A stretch of DNA of 64,000 nt from Bacteroidales bacterium (GTDB taxonomy: Bacteria; Bacteroidota; Bacteroidia; Bacteroidales; UBA932), in the NCBI GenBank assembly GCA_017560825.1, contig JAFZED010000040.1, positions 16,418 through 80,417 on the forward strand, in the 5' to 3' direction. Below, piece by piece: positions 1-7,922 of this stretch; position 1 is the stretch's first letter, and the number at the start of each line of letters is the position of its first letter. Under the pieces are notes generated by a model. It had not been told where the DNA came from and searched no databases. It was given only the letters and a program-made list of their open reading frames with translations. Position numbers and translations under genes: made by a program.

Positions 1-2
1 CT

Positions 3-359
3 CTTACATCAAATGCATCTGCCTACCAGTTTCAGAATGCTCAGAAGGATGGAAAGCCTCTTTATCAGGCTGTTATGGAGGAAATGATGGAGATCTCTAC
101 ACCAGACAATATGATGTTCGTTGTAGGTGCTACCAAGGCTGACAAGCTCACTGAGCTCAGAAGTTTCTGTCCTGACAATTTCTTCCTTGTACCTGGAGTA
201 GGTGCGCAGGGCGGCTCAGCAGAAGAGGTCATCGCTCACGGAGCAAATGACCACGGCGGACTCCTCATCAATTCTTCAAGAGGAATCCTCTTTGCTGACA
301 GCACTGAGAATTATGCTAAAGTGGCTGCTGAGGTCGCTGCAAAGACAGCTAACCTATAG
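3..359 (+). CDS. pyrF: Orotidine 5'-phosphate decarboxylase, C-terminal part (5' truncated by window edge)
   Basis: The reading frame is open from base 3, so the gene starts outside the window and only about 118 C-terminal residues are present. The visible part begins near an LTSNAS stretch and carries VPGVGAQGG followed by INSSRGI, the phosphate-binding end of the TIM barrel in the long (type 2, about 270 aa) OMP decarboxylases. The enzyme makes UMP from OMP in pyrimidine synthesis in the cytosol. Its stop codon lies next to the stop of the convergent unknown gene on the other strand, with no room for a separate terminator. The first in-frame ATG, at 75, is internal and not a real start. Confidence 0.93.
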   Translation, partial: LTSNASAYQFQNAQKDGKPLYQAVMEEMMEISTPDNMMFVVGATKADKLTELRSFCPDNFFLVPGVGAQGGSAEEVIAHGANDHGGLLINSSRGILFADSTENYAKVAAEVAAKTANL

Positions 360-989
360 TGCCTTTATAAAGAATTCCTTGCACATCTTGCGGCTTATGT
401 CGTAGGATGTGCAATCTGTTTTTCTGAGTACCCTGTTTACATCAGAAAGATCGCAGACATAGAGTCTGTCTATAAGGGAAAGGTAGATGGTGGAGTACTT
501 GATGTCCAGGTTTCTCTGAAGATCGCTGGCGTACTCCATCGCCAGGATGACTTCCTCTTCCGAGAGGTTGTCTTTGCAGAAAATATATAGACCGTACTCC
601 TGGAAGTCGCCATAGAATCCTGCTCCTACCTTGCTGATCTTGCTTTCGATAATGCGTCGAAGCGGCTGGGCGAGGCGCCAGTAGTCGTACTCGAGTGAAC
701 CTATATAGCGGCCGTCCTGGAGACCGTAACCATAACCGCTGCTGAGAATCTGTCCGATTTCCTCCTTGTCTTTTTCTTCTACAGTCAGGCCTGCCATTTC
801 CTTGAGCAAAGCCTTTGCTACATCTTTTGTCGGCTCCATTGCTCTGGTCACTTCTATTCCTATGCTCTTGTCCGGCATCTGAAGGTCTGGCCTGTCTTCA
901 TTCACAAGACCGGCATACTTTTCTCCAAGAATTGTCTCCAGGCAGATCTGAGCGTAGCGCTCAAAGAAACAAGTGTCGAATTTTCTCAT
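354..989 (-). CDS. Unknown protein, possibly PD-(D/E)XK-nuclease-like
   Basis: A 211-aa cytosolic protein with no signal peptide or membrane segment. I do not recognise the family with certainty. Near residues 33-50 it has a PDL turn followed about 12 residues later by GIEVTRA. The spacing and the hydrophobic-Glu-hydrophobic strand resemble the core of PD-(D/E)XK nucleases, but the usual Lys is replaced by Thr (E-V-T). The rest is mixed alpha/beta with a Tyr/Gly-rich stretch near 85-105. It is convergent with pyrF (stops adjacent) and its start faces an orphan small-RNA candidate. The nuclease idea is inference only. Confidence 0.7.
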   Translation of the reverse strand: MRKFDTCFFERYAQICLETILGEKYAGLVNEDRPDLQMPDKSIGIEVTRAMEPTKDVAKALLKEMAGLTVEEKDKEEIGQILSSGYGYGLQDGRYIGSLEYDYWRLAQPLRRIIESKISKVGAGFYGDFQEYGLYIFCKDNLSEEEVILAMEYASDLQRNLDIKYSTIYLSLIDRLYVCDLSDVNRVLRKTDCTSYDISRKMCKEFFIKAL

Positions 990-1017
990 ATATTCTTAAA
1001 TAAATTTAGAATATGTC

Positions 1018-1048
1018 TTGCCCCAGGTTACTATTTTCATTATATTTG
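1018..1048 (+). promoter_or_regulatory. Sigma-70-type Bacteroidetes promoter of orphan RNA
   Basis: CTTG ending at 1020, a 20-base spacer and TATATTTG at 1041-1048 match the Bacteroidetes TTTG / TAnnTTTG promoter. No protein-coding gene follows on this strand. Confidence 0.6.
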
Positions 1049-1053
1049 CCTTG

Positions 1054-1143
1054 TTCTTGTGAAAGAACTTCTTTAACACACACAATTCAATTCAAATTTT
1101 CTTTTTGGGCAGGACTATCCGTGAGGTTCGTCCTGCTTTTCTT
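1054..1143 (+). ncRNA. Candidate orphan small RNA between the unknown gene and sdaA
   Basis: About 90 nt run from the predicted start just after the -7 box to a hairpin followed by TTTTCTTT. The 5' end would begin with a perfect 6-bp hairpin (1053-1068) capped by a GTGA (GNRA) tetraloop. An unpaired A/C/T-rich linker follows, then a terminator stem GCAGGAC (1109-1115) with GTCCTGC (1130-1136), whose inner loop again shows CC-GTGA-GG. A CACACACA tract (about 1077-1084) could pair with GTGTGTG near 1145-1151 to make a larger closing stem. The short peptide frame across it has no visible ribosome-binding site and low-complexity content. Both flanking genes are on the other strand, so this is not a leader. 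Confidence 0.5.
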
Positions 1144-1161
1144 TGTGTGTGCCTGCTCTTT

Positions 1162-2418
1162 CTACTCGAACTCTTTAGCCAATCCGCCCTCGCTGGTCTC
1201 CTTGTAAAGTGACGGAAGGTCCTTTCCTGTCTGCTTCATCACATTCACGACCTGGTCGAAGGTCACGCGGTGTCTTCCGTCGGTGTAGAGTGAATATATT
1301 CCTGCGTCAAATGCTCGTGCTGCTGCGTAGGCGTTTCTTTCTATGCAAGGGATCTGTACAAGTCCTCCAACCGGGTCGCAAGTGAGTCCGAGGTGGTGCT
1401 CAAGGCCCATTTCAGCTGCGTACTCAATCTGTGACGGACTTCCTCCCATAAGCTGGGTCACGGCTCCTGCCGCCATTGCGCAGGCTACTCCGACCTCACC
1501 CTGGCATCCCACTTCAGCTCCTGAAACTGAAGCGTTGTACTTTACTATGTTTCCGATAAGACCGGCTGTAGCAAGGGCTCTTACAATTCTCTGGTCGCTG
1601 AATCCGTAGGTCTTCTTGAGGTGGTAAAGGACGCTCGGAAGTACGCCGCAAGAGCCGCAGGTCGGTGCTGTCACTATGGTTCCTCCGCTGGCGTTTTCCT
1701 CGCTTACCGCAAGTGCGTAGGAGAAGATGAGTCCTCTTGTTCTGAAGGCATCACTCTGGCCGTCTGCCCTTACGAAGTAGCTGAGGGCCTTTCTTCTCAT
1801 ATTCAGAGGTCCCGGAAGTGCTCCTTCCTGGTCTATTCCGCGCTCTACTGCTTTCTGCATTACGTCCCATACAAGTTGCAGGTAATCCCAGAATCCGTAG
1901 TTGCTGCCTTCGACTTCATCCACGTACTCCCAGAAGCTCTTTCCGCTTCTGTTGCACCAGTCAAGGATCTCCTTAAGGGTGCTCATTCCGTAGAGCTCGG
2001 AGCTGTCCTCGTCTTCTACAGGCATCTCCATACAGATGATGTCTCCTCCTCCTACACTGTAGTAGGTCCATTTGTCATAGAGGTCGCCGTCGAAGTTTAC
2101 AGATGCTATCTTCATTCCGTTAGGGTGCACCTGGAGGTTCTCTTTAGGCTTCCATTCTATTACGACATCGCCGCCTCTTTTGTCTTTGCTCTCTAGGGTC
2201 TCCTTGTCTGTCCATTTCCAGGTGGAGAATGCCTCTTCAACAGCCCAGTCTGTAAGGTGGCCTTTGCCGGTCGCCGCGAGGGAACCGTAGAGAGTCACGT
2301 GAAGATGGTCGGCATCGCTGTGGTGCTCCAGATAATGCCTTACTGCCTTGAAAGGACCCATTGTGTGACTGCTGGATGGGCCCTTACCTATTTTATATAT
2401 GTTCTTTATAGATTTCAT
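1162..2418 (-). CDS. sdaA: L-serine ammonia-lyase (iron-sulfur serine dehydratase, single chain)
   Basis: A 418-aa cytosolic enzyme that deaminates L-serine to pyruvate and ammonia. The N-terminus carries the family signature GPSSSHTMGP. The C-terminal catalytic domain has TCGSCG, then GCQGEVG, then LTCDPVGG followed by IPCIERN, which supply the cysteines for the oxygen-labile [4Fe-4S] cluster. Length matches the one-chain (alpha-beta fused) form. It starts 11 bases after the stop of the upstream DPP4-like peptidase, so the two are probably co-transcribed, which suits peptide breakdown followed by serine fermentation. Confidence 0.95.
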   Translation of the reverse strand: MKSIKNIYKIGKGPSSSHTMGPFKAVRHYLEHHSDADHLHVTLYGSLAATGKGHLTDWAVEEAFSTWKWTDKETLESKDKRGGDVVIEWKPKENLQVHPNGMKIASVNFDGDLYDKWTYYSVGGGDIICMEMPVEDEDSSELYGMSTLKEILDWCNRSGKSFWEYVDEVEGSNYGFWDYLQLVWDVMQKAVERGIDQEGALPGPLNMRRKALSYFVRADGQSDAFRTRGLIFSYALAVSEENASGGTIVTAPTCGSCGVLPSVLYHLKKTYGFSDQRIVRALATAGLIGNIVKYNASVSGAEVGCQGEVGVACAMAAGAVTQLMGGSPSQIEYAAEMGLEHHLGLTCDPVGGLVQIPCIERNAYAAARAFDAGIYSLYTDGRHRVTFDQVVNVMKQTGKDLPSLYKETSEGGLAKEFE

Positions 2419-2429
2419 TGTTGTCCGTT

Positions 2430-4433
2430 TTATAGATAATCTTCAAAATACATCGAGATCTTGTCGTGCAGGTGGACTCTGTCCTTGCCCATCACATTGT
2501 GCTCTGCGCAAGGATAAGGGAAGTAGTCGACCTGTACGTTGTTCTTGATGCACTCCCTGATGAAGCTGAGACTATGCTCCCACACAACCACAGGGTCGAT
2601 GGCACCCTGGCATATCAAGAGCTTGCCCTTCAGGTCCTTTGCCTTGTTGATCAGGCTTGTCTTCGCATATCCCTCAGGGTTGGTGGCAGGATTGTCCATA
2701 TATCTCTCGCCGTACATCACCTCGTACCACTTCCAGTCGATTACAGGGCCGCCGGCAACGGCTACCTTGAATATTTCAGGATAATTGGTGATAAGGGATA
2801 TGGTCATAAATCCACCGTAGCTCCATCCGTGTACGCCGATCCTGTCCTTGTCGACATATGGGAGGTCCATCAGCATCTTCACACCCTCGATCTGGTCTGC
2901 CATCTCCGCCTGGCCGCACTGGCCGTGGATCGCCTGCTCGAAGGCAAGGCCGCGGTTCTCTGTGCCTCTGTTGTCCTGGACATAGACGAGGTAGCCGCGC
3001 TGAGCCATATACATCTCCCATCTGCGGAGAAGTCCCAGGTAGGTGTTCTGGACCATCTGCGAATGTGGGCCGCCGTAGACATAGACTATTACAGGGTACT
3101 TCTTTGACGGATCGAAGTCCTTCGGCTTGATGAGCCTGTAGTAGTTGTCGTACTGGCCGTCAGCACTCTTTATGGTGCCGAGGCTGATCTCTGTGTAGGC
3201 ATAGTCGAGGGTCGGGTCTTCAGCTGTGAGGAGGTTGCTGACTTTCTTTCCATCTGTCTTACAGAGGTTTATCACTCTTGGTACGGAAAGTGAGCTGTAG
3301 CTGTCTATAAAGTGCTTGCAGTCAGGGCTGAGCTGGACATCGTGCCAGCCTTCCTCAAATGTGAGTCTCTGAGGTTTGCCGAAAGAAGCTTTGACTACTC
3401 CCTTCTTGAGGTTCTTTATCTCGATTCTGAAGAGATGGTTCTCCACAGGCGAGACTTCGGCCGAGGTGTAGTAGATGTACTTTCCGTCATTTGCCACATA
3501 CTGAACGTCAGCGTCAACTGCTGTAAGTCTACGGATGTTTCCGCTGTTGTCGCAGAGGTAGAGGTTGCGGTAGCCGTCGATGTTGGCTGTGCGGTAGAGG
3601 AAGATGTTGTTGAAGCCTTTAATGAAATATAAAGGGTCTACAGGCTCCACGTATTTGTCGTTGTCCTCTGTAAGAATAGTGTTGAGGCAGTTTCCTGTCT
3701 CAGGACAATACTCATTGAGCTTAAGGTGCTTCTGACTTCTGTCGAGCACGATGATGTAGAGTTTCTTGGCGTCAGGTGACCACGTGATGTTGGTCAGATA
3801 GGTGTCATAGCCGAAGTCATCTGCCTTTGCGTAGACAGTCTCGCCTGTAGCTATGTCATATATTCCCAGCTGGACATTCTCTGAGTCCATTCCCGCCATC
3901 GGGTACTTGATTTCCTTGAGGGAACCGGTGCGTGTGGTGATGTCCAGGAGAGGGAAGGATGTTACCTTGGTCTCATCCTTTCTGTAGAAAGCGACCTTTG
4001 TGCTGTCAGGTGACCAGAAGATTCCTCCGCTTATGCCGAACTCGTTGCGGCTTACGATGTCTCCATAGGTGATGTTGCTGCAGGTGCTTTTTGCAATCAC
4101 CTTCTCATTGCCTTCCTTGTCTATCAGGTAGAGGCTCTGGTTCTTTGATATGGCGTGGAGTTTCTTTGCTGGCACTGCCTTGTAGTCACTGTACTCACCT
4201 GTGGCTATGTTCCAGTACTGCCACTTTCCGTCTTTATGCATCAGGATCTCGTCGGAATCAGCCCATCTTGCAGAGAGGTTTGCCGGAGAGAGTTCCCTTG
4301 AAAGTATTGTTTCCTCCATTGTGAGGATCTTGCCGTCTTGATTGTTTGCAGGTCTGGTGCTTATGATTCCCGGCTGCGCCGAGAGAGTCATTCCGAGGCA
4401 CAGAAGCCCAATAACAAAAGTCATCTTCTTCAT
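2430..4433 (-). CDS. Dipeptidyl-peptidase IV-like S9B serine peptidase, exported
   Basis: A 667-aa protein with a cleavable signal peptide (first ~19 residues, ending LSAQ), so periplasmic. Residues ~40-400 are the DPP IV N-terminal beta-propeller (repeats such as WSPD, FRIE). Residues ~440-667 are the alpha/beta-hydrolase domain with nucleophile Ser538 in GWSYGG, Asp613 in GAIDPV and His645 in AEHNV. The family removes X-Pro or X-Ala dipeptides from peptide N-termini. It is the first gene of a probable two-gene unit with sdaA, with a clear -7 box upstream. Which dipeptide it prefers cannot be read from the sequence. Confidence 0.93.
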   Translation of the reverse strand: MKKMTFVIGLLCLGMTLSAQPGIISTRPANNQDGKILTMEETILSRELSPANLSARWADSDEILMHKDGKWQYWNIATGEYSDYKAVPAKKLHAISKNQSLYLIDKEGNEKVIAKSTCSNITYGDIVSRNEFGISGGIFWSPDSTKVAFYRKDETKVTSFPLLDITTRTGSLKEIKYPMAGMDSENVQLGIYDIATGETVYAKADDFGYDTYLTNITWSPDAKKLYIIVLDRSQKHLKLNEYCPETGNCLNTILTEDNDKYVEPVDPLYFIKGFNNIFLYRTANIDGYRNLYLCDNSGNIRRLTAVDADVQYVANDGKYIYYTSAEVSPVENHLFRIEIKNLKKGVVKASFGKPQRLTFEEGWHDVQLSPDCKHFIDSYSSLSVPRVINLCKTDGKKVSNLLTAEDPTLDYAYTEISLGTIKSADGQYDNYYRLIKPKDFDPSKKYPVIVYVYGGPHSQMVQNTYLGLLRRWEMYMAQRGYLVYVQDNRGTENRGLAFEQAIHGQCGQAEMADQIEGVKMLMDLPYVDKDRIGVHGWSYGGFMTISLITNYPEIFKVAVAGGPVIDWKWYEVMYGERYMDNPATNPEGYAKTSLINKAKDLKGKLLICQGAIDPVVVWEHSLSFIRECIKNNVQVDYFPYPCAEHNVMGKDRVHLHDKISMYFEDYL

Positions 4434-4456
4434 AATCTAGCGTTGTTATATCTTAA

Positions 4457-4464
4457 CAAAGGTA
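4457..4464 (-). promoter_or_regulatory. -7 promoter box of the DPP4-like peptidase
   Basis: Minus-strand TACCTTTG, a perfect TAnnTTTG, about 25 bases before the start codon. A -33 element is not obvious. Confidence 0.5.
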
Positions 4465-4536
4465 CGAAATCGCTTCGAAATATGCCATTAAAATATATGA
4501 ATTTGCTCCTTTGAAAATTAATTGTTATATTTATCG

Positions 4537-4567
4537 TTTGAATTCGGCGAAATAGTAAGTAACTTCG
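4537..4567 (+). promoter_or_regulatory. Promoter of ndk
   Basis: TTTG at 4537-4540, a 19-base spacer and TAACTTCG at 4560-4567 (one mismatch to TAnnTTTG). This gives a leader of about 35 nt before the ATG at 4608. Confidence 0.55.
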
Positions 4568-4607
4568 CACCAATTATTGATAACTCTAAAGCATTTTAAT
4601 TAATATT

Positions 4608-5069
4608 ATGGAAAGAACATTGGTAATTCTTAAGCCAGGCTGCCTCCAGAGAGGCCTTATCGGCGAAGTGATTTCAAGATTTGAAAAGAGAGGTCTCAAG
4701 CTCGTTGCAATGAAGATGGTGCAGCTTGATGAGGAGATTCTTAAAGTACATTATGCACACCTTCTTGACAGACCGTTCTTCCCTTGGCTCCGCGACGGTA
4801 TGATGGCAGCTCCTGTAATCCTCTGCTGCTGGGAAGGCTACAGCGCAGTGCAGGTAGTTCGCGATATGGCAGGTGCAACCAAGGCAAGCAAGGCAGTTCC
4901 GGGAACTATCCGCGGTGACTACAGCCTCAGCGCTCAGGAGAACATCGTACACACATCAGACTCACTCGAGAATGCTGAGATCGAGCTCAAGCGCTTCTTC
5001 GTGGAGTCAGATTACTGCGAGTACAAGTCTCCGCTTGATCCGTTCAAGTACGCTCCAGACGAAATGTAA
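4608..5069 (+). CDS. ndk: Nucleoside diphosphate kinase
   Basis: A 153-aa cytosolic enzyme that moves the gamma phosphate of ATP onto other nucleoside diphosphates. It starts with the LVILKPGCL strand (normally ILKPD in the family) and carries the phosphorylated histidine in NIVHTSDS, preceded by the GTIRGDY substrate loop. It is about 10-15 residues longer than the E. coli enzyme at the C-terminus, as is usual in Bacteroidetes. It is monocistronic: its own promoter lies upstream and a strong bidirectional hairpin follows before the convergent yicC. Confidence 0.96.
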   Translation: MERTLVILKPGCLQRGLIGEVISRFEKRGLKLVAMKMVQLDEEILKVHYAHLLDRPFFPWLRDGMMAAPVILCCWEGYSAVQVVRDMAGATKASKAVPGTIRGDYSLSAQENIVHTSDSLENAEIELKRFFVESDYCEYKSPLDPFKYAPDEM

Positions 5070-5080
5070 TATAGGTATAT

Positions 5081-5181
5081 AAAATAGATTGGCCGTTATC
5101 TCCACCGACCCCCGCCTCCTTTCAGGAGGCACCCCCTAGCCGGGGGTGGCATGTCGGTTCCGATAACGGCCAATCTATTTT
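5081..5181. repeat. Nested palindromic element acting as bidirectional terminator
   Basis: A perfect 20-bp outer stem (5081-5100 with 5162-5181) and a second 6-bp stem (5104-5109 with 5153-5158) enclose two small hairpins. These are GCCTCC/GGAGGC (5114-5119, 5125-5130) and ACCCCC/GGGGGT (5131-5136, 5142-5147). T-rich tracts flank it on both strands, so it can end both ndk and yicC. The inner double-hairpin core resembles the core of the element found inside lpxB near 63.8 kb, which suggests a REP-like family. Confidence 0.85.
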
Positions 5182-5195
5182 TATATTTCAGTATA

Positions 5196-6083
5196 TTACA
5201 ATATATTCAAACTCTGCTCCTTGATCTTTTCGAGTTCGTCCTTCATCTTTACGACGATCTTCTGGATCTCGGTGTGGTTCGCCTTTGAACCGGTGGTGTT
5301 GATCTCGCGACCCATTTCCTGAGCGATGAAGCCGAGTTTCTTGCCAGGGCAGTCTTCTGCTGCTATTGTGTCAAGGAAGTACTTGCAATGCTGGCGGAGT
5401 CGGACTCTCTCCTCGTTGAGGTCGAGTTTCTCGATGTAGAATATCATTTCCTGCTCCAGGCGGCTCTGGTCAGGCTCTGCCTTGAGCTCTGCAAATCTGC
5501 TCAAAATTTTTTCTCTTATTGCCTCCACGCGCTCCTGCTCGAATGTCTCTACCTGGCGTGAGTATTCCATAATGTTTTCGACCTTTGAAGTCACATCCTT
5601 GTAGAGTACTTCTCCTTCCTGTGCGCGGAATGCGTTGATGTTGGCGAGTGCCTCGTCGATGCAGGCTTCTACAACAGGCCAGTTGTCGTCAGTGATGACA
5701 TCCTGCTTCTTCGCATCCATCACTTCCGGCATACGGAGAATCATAGCAAGAAGGTCGTTAGGGTTCTGGTTCCAGAGGTTGTGTGCTCCGATCTGGCCGC
5801 CCAGTTCGCTGATCTGGTTGTAGTACTCCATTGCCAAGGCCAGATTGATCTTCTTGGCGCTGTCAGCGGCATTAGGCTCGAAAGTCATAAAGAAATCAAT
5901 GTTGCCACGGGTCAGAGAGGTTGCAATCTTTTGTCTTACAGCCATTTCCTTGTCTTTTGGGAGCATAGACGTCTTCAGACTTATGTCAGCTGTCTTACCA
6001 TTAAGTGAGCGTACTTCCACTGTAACCTTTCCTGTTTCGAGAATGGCTTCGGCCTTGCCGTAGCCTGTCATTGATTTTATCAT
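5196..6083 (-). CDS. yicC: YicC family protein (putative endoribonuclease)
   Basis: A 295-aa protein starting with the family hallmark IKSMTGYG. The YicC N-terminal domain covers about residues 1-155. The C-terminal DUF1732 region (~210-295) includes the RLRQHCKYF stretch, the GKKLGFIAQEMGREINT motif, then SKANH. E. coli YicC is reported as an RNase acting on small RNA; the exact role here is inferred from the family. It is divergent from the GH5 gene, with its -7 box inside their shared 80-base gap, and convergent with ndk. Confidence 0.93.
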   Translation of the reverse strand: MIKSMTGYGKAEAILETGKVTVEVRSLNGKTADISLKTSMLPKDKEMAVRQKIATSLTRGNIDFFMTFEPNAADSAKKINLALAMEYYNQISELGGQIGAHNLWNQNPNDLLAMILRMPEVMDAKKQDVITDDNWPVVEACIDEALANINAFRAQEGEVLYKDVTSKVENIMEYSRQVETFEQERVEAIREKILSRFAELKAEPDQSRLEQEMIFYIEKLDLNEERVRLRQHCKYFLDTIAAEDCPGKKLGFIAQEMGREINTTGSKANHTEIQKIVVKMKDELEKIKEQSLNIL

Positions 6084-6108
6084 ATTGTATCTTTCTGTTT
6101 AGAGTCTG

Positions 6109-6116
6109 CAAAAATA
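6109..6116 (-). promoter_or_regulatory. -7 promoter box of yicC
   Basis: Minus-strand TATTTTTG, a perfect TAnnTTTG, about 25 bases before the yicC start codon. Confidence 0.5.
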
Positions 6117-6129
6117 TGAAATTTCTGAT

Positions 6130-6137
6130 TAATTTTG
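6130..6137 (+). promoter_or_regulatory. -7 promoter box of the GH5 gene
   Basis: TAATTTTG lies 26 bases before the ATG at 6164. Its position excludes the upstream in-frame ATGs at 6071 and 6116 as starts. Confidence 0.5.
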
Positions 6138-6163
6138 ATGTCGGCAATAAAATATCTCTTATT

Positions 6164-7789
6164 ATGAATGTACGCTTGTCTGTTACCTGCCTCCTGATGC
6201 TGTGCGCCTTTTCTTCTGCTTGCCAGCCTGTGAAGCCCGAACCCATTCCTGATGATGATCCTGTCGTGGAAAATCCTGTCGAGGATGAAGATCCTCCGGT
6301 TGAACCTCCCGTAGATGTTACAGATTGGGAAACGGCTTCCGATGCTGTAGCCGCTATGGGTGTGGGCTGGAATCTTGGAAATACTCTTGATGCCTGGGAT
6401 GCGGGAAAAGGACGTGAAGATGACTGGCTCTTCTGGGAGACTTACTGGGGCCAGGCACGTACTACCCCGGAACTTATGTGGATGATGAAAGAAGCAGGTT
6501 TCGGTGCGATACGCATACCGGTTACCTGGGGTATCCATATGAATGCTGACAATAAGGTCTATGATTCGTGGATGAACCGCGTCCGTGAGATAGTTGATTA
6601 TGTGTTGGAAGCAGGAATGTACTGTATCATCAACATTCACCACGACACAGGTGCGGACGACGATGTGTGGCTTCTGGCAGGAATGAAGGAATATGAGCAG
6701 GTGCGCGAAAAATATGCAGGACTGTGGCGTCAGATAGCGGAGGAGTTCAAGGATTATGGCCCTAAGCTTCTCTTTGAAAGCTATAACGAGATGCTGGATT
6801 CAAGGCACTCGTGGTGCTTTGCCTCATTCAACGGGGGATATGATGCCGCCTTCGCTGCAGATGCCTACAAGGCCATCAATTCATATGCGCAGACATTCGT
6901 GGATGTGGTCAGAGAGACCGGAGGCAATAATGCGGCGCGAAATCTTATAGTCAACACCTATGGCGCCTGCTGTGGAAGCGGCACCTGGAATCCTCACCTT
7001 AAGGATCCTCTGAAGGAAATGGCCTTGCCGGAGGATATATGTGAAAACCATCTGATATTCGAGGTGCATTCCTATCCGAACATCGACAATATGGATAATA
7101 TGAGAAAGGAGGTGGATGATATGTTCCACAATCTCAACACCTTGCTTGCCTCGAAAGGGGCTCCGGTCATATTGGGAGAATGGGGAACAAGCAGTGAGCA
7201 TCCCGACCGCAGCAATCTGTCTGAGTTTCAGACTTATTTTGTCAGGAGGGCTATGGAGTATGGAATGGGCACCTTCTATTGGATGGGACTTTCTGACGGA
7301 ACGTCGCGTTCACTTCCGGTGTTCAGCGACCCTGAGTCGGCTGAGGCTATATTGAAGGCCTATTATGGTGACTCCTACGAGCCTGTCCTTCCTGTCATAG
7401 ATGATTATGAATGTACCTATTCGGTCAATTACACCAGCCAGTGGGGAGAGGCGAACTTGTGCAGCCAGACCATCAGCCTGGATGAATATACGGCAGTCAG
7501 CCTTGTCCTTGAAGACGATCCCGATCAGGGAATGCTGGCTGTGAAGATATACGGAGAAGACGGCAGCGAACAATACGCTCATTTCAATTCGGCTGAAGTG
7601 ACAGTTACCTTCAACAGGTCAGTGCTCGGATCAACATCCTCGAGAATTACGCTCCAGTTTATGGGTAACGGAACATATGTGACTTGTATCAGGAAAGCCT
7701 GTCTCATCAGAAAAGACGGGAGCTCGGTGGTTCTTACCCCTTCCCGTTTCTGGGGCTGTGACGTGGCTCTCAATGCAGTTCCTTCATAG
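6164..7789 (+). CDS. GH5-family endoglucanase-type lipoprotein with C-terminal beta-sandwich domain
   Basis: 541 aa from the chosen start, which directly gives a lipoprotein signal (hydrophobic run ending in the lipobox FSSAC). An acidic, proline-rich linker of about 30 residues follows, typical of surface display. The GH5 barrel begins with GVGWNLGNTLDAW and has acid/base Glu209 in SYNEM and nucleophile Glu339 in ILGEWGTS. The opening motif is typical of subfamily GH5_4, which acts on beta-glucans and xyloglucan. The last ~125 residues look like a carbohydrate-binding beta-sandwich. It stands alone, with no SusC/SusD neighbours. Subfamily and substrate are inference. Confidence 0.88.
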   Translation: MNVRLSVTCLLMLCAFSSACQPVKPEPIPDDDPVVENPVEDEDPPVEPPVDVTDWETASDAVAAMGVGWNLGNTLDAWDAGKGREDDWLFWETYWGQARTTPELMWMMKEAGFGAIRIPVTWGIHMNADNKVYDSWMNRVREIVDYVLEAGMYCIINIHHDTGADDDVWLLAGMKEYEQVREKYAGLWRQIAEEFKDYGPKLLFESYNEMLDSRHSWCFASFNGGYDAAFAADAYKAINSYAQTFVDVVRETGGNNAARNLIVNTYGACCGSGTWNPHLKDPLKEMALPEDICENHLIFEVHSYPNIDNMDNMRKEVDDMFHNLNTLLASKGAPVILGEWGTSSEHPDRSNLSEFQTYFVRRAMEYGMGTFYWMGLSDGTSRSLPVFSDPESAEAILKAYYGDSYEPVLPVIDDYECTYSVNYTSQWGEANLCSQTISLDEYTAVSLVLEDDPDQGMLAVKIYGEDGSEQYAHFNSAEVTVTFNRSVLGSTSSRITLQFMGNGTYVTCIRKACLIRKDGSSVVLTPSRFWGCDVALNAVPS

Positions 7790-7847
7790 GGCTGCTGAAG
7801 TGCTGCATAAAATCACTGCAAACCACGTATAATCGTGAAAAAATCCG

Positions 7848-7855
7848 TATATTTG
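7848..7855 (+). promoter_or_regulatory. -7 promoter box of glnS
   Basis: TATATTTG, a perfect TAnnTTTG. The leader of about 60 nt contains a small hairpin (AACTGG/CCAGTT around 7878-7894). Confidence 0.5.
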
Positions 7856-7922
7856 CCCGATTATTTGCTAATAGTAAACTGGCTTGCCCAGTTTTGTTGA
7901 TTGAAACGTAATTACCAAAGAT

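Noticed and set aside
1013-1207. 64-codon frame across the orphan RNA region
   Set aside because: It starts upstream of the predicted transcription start, is low complexity and overlaps the end of sdaA; a non-coding RNA explains the region better.
1621-2196. 191-codon frame antisense to sdaA
   Set aside because: It lies fully within an unambiguous serine dehydratase gene and has no family features.
2466-3107. 213-codon frame antisense to the DPP4-like gene
   Set aside because: The sense frame has an intact catalytic triad; the antisense frame is a codon-bias shadow.
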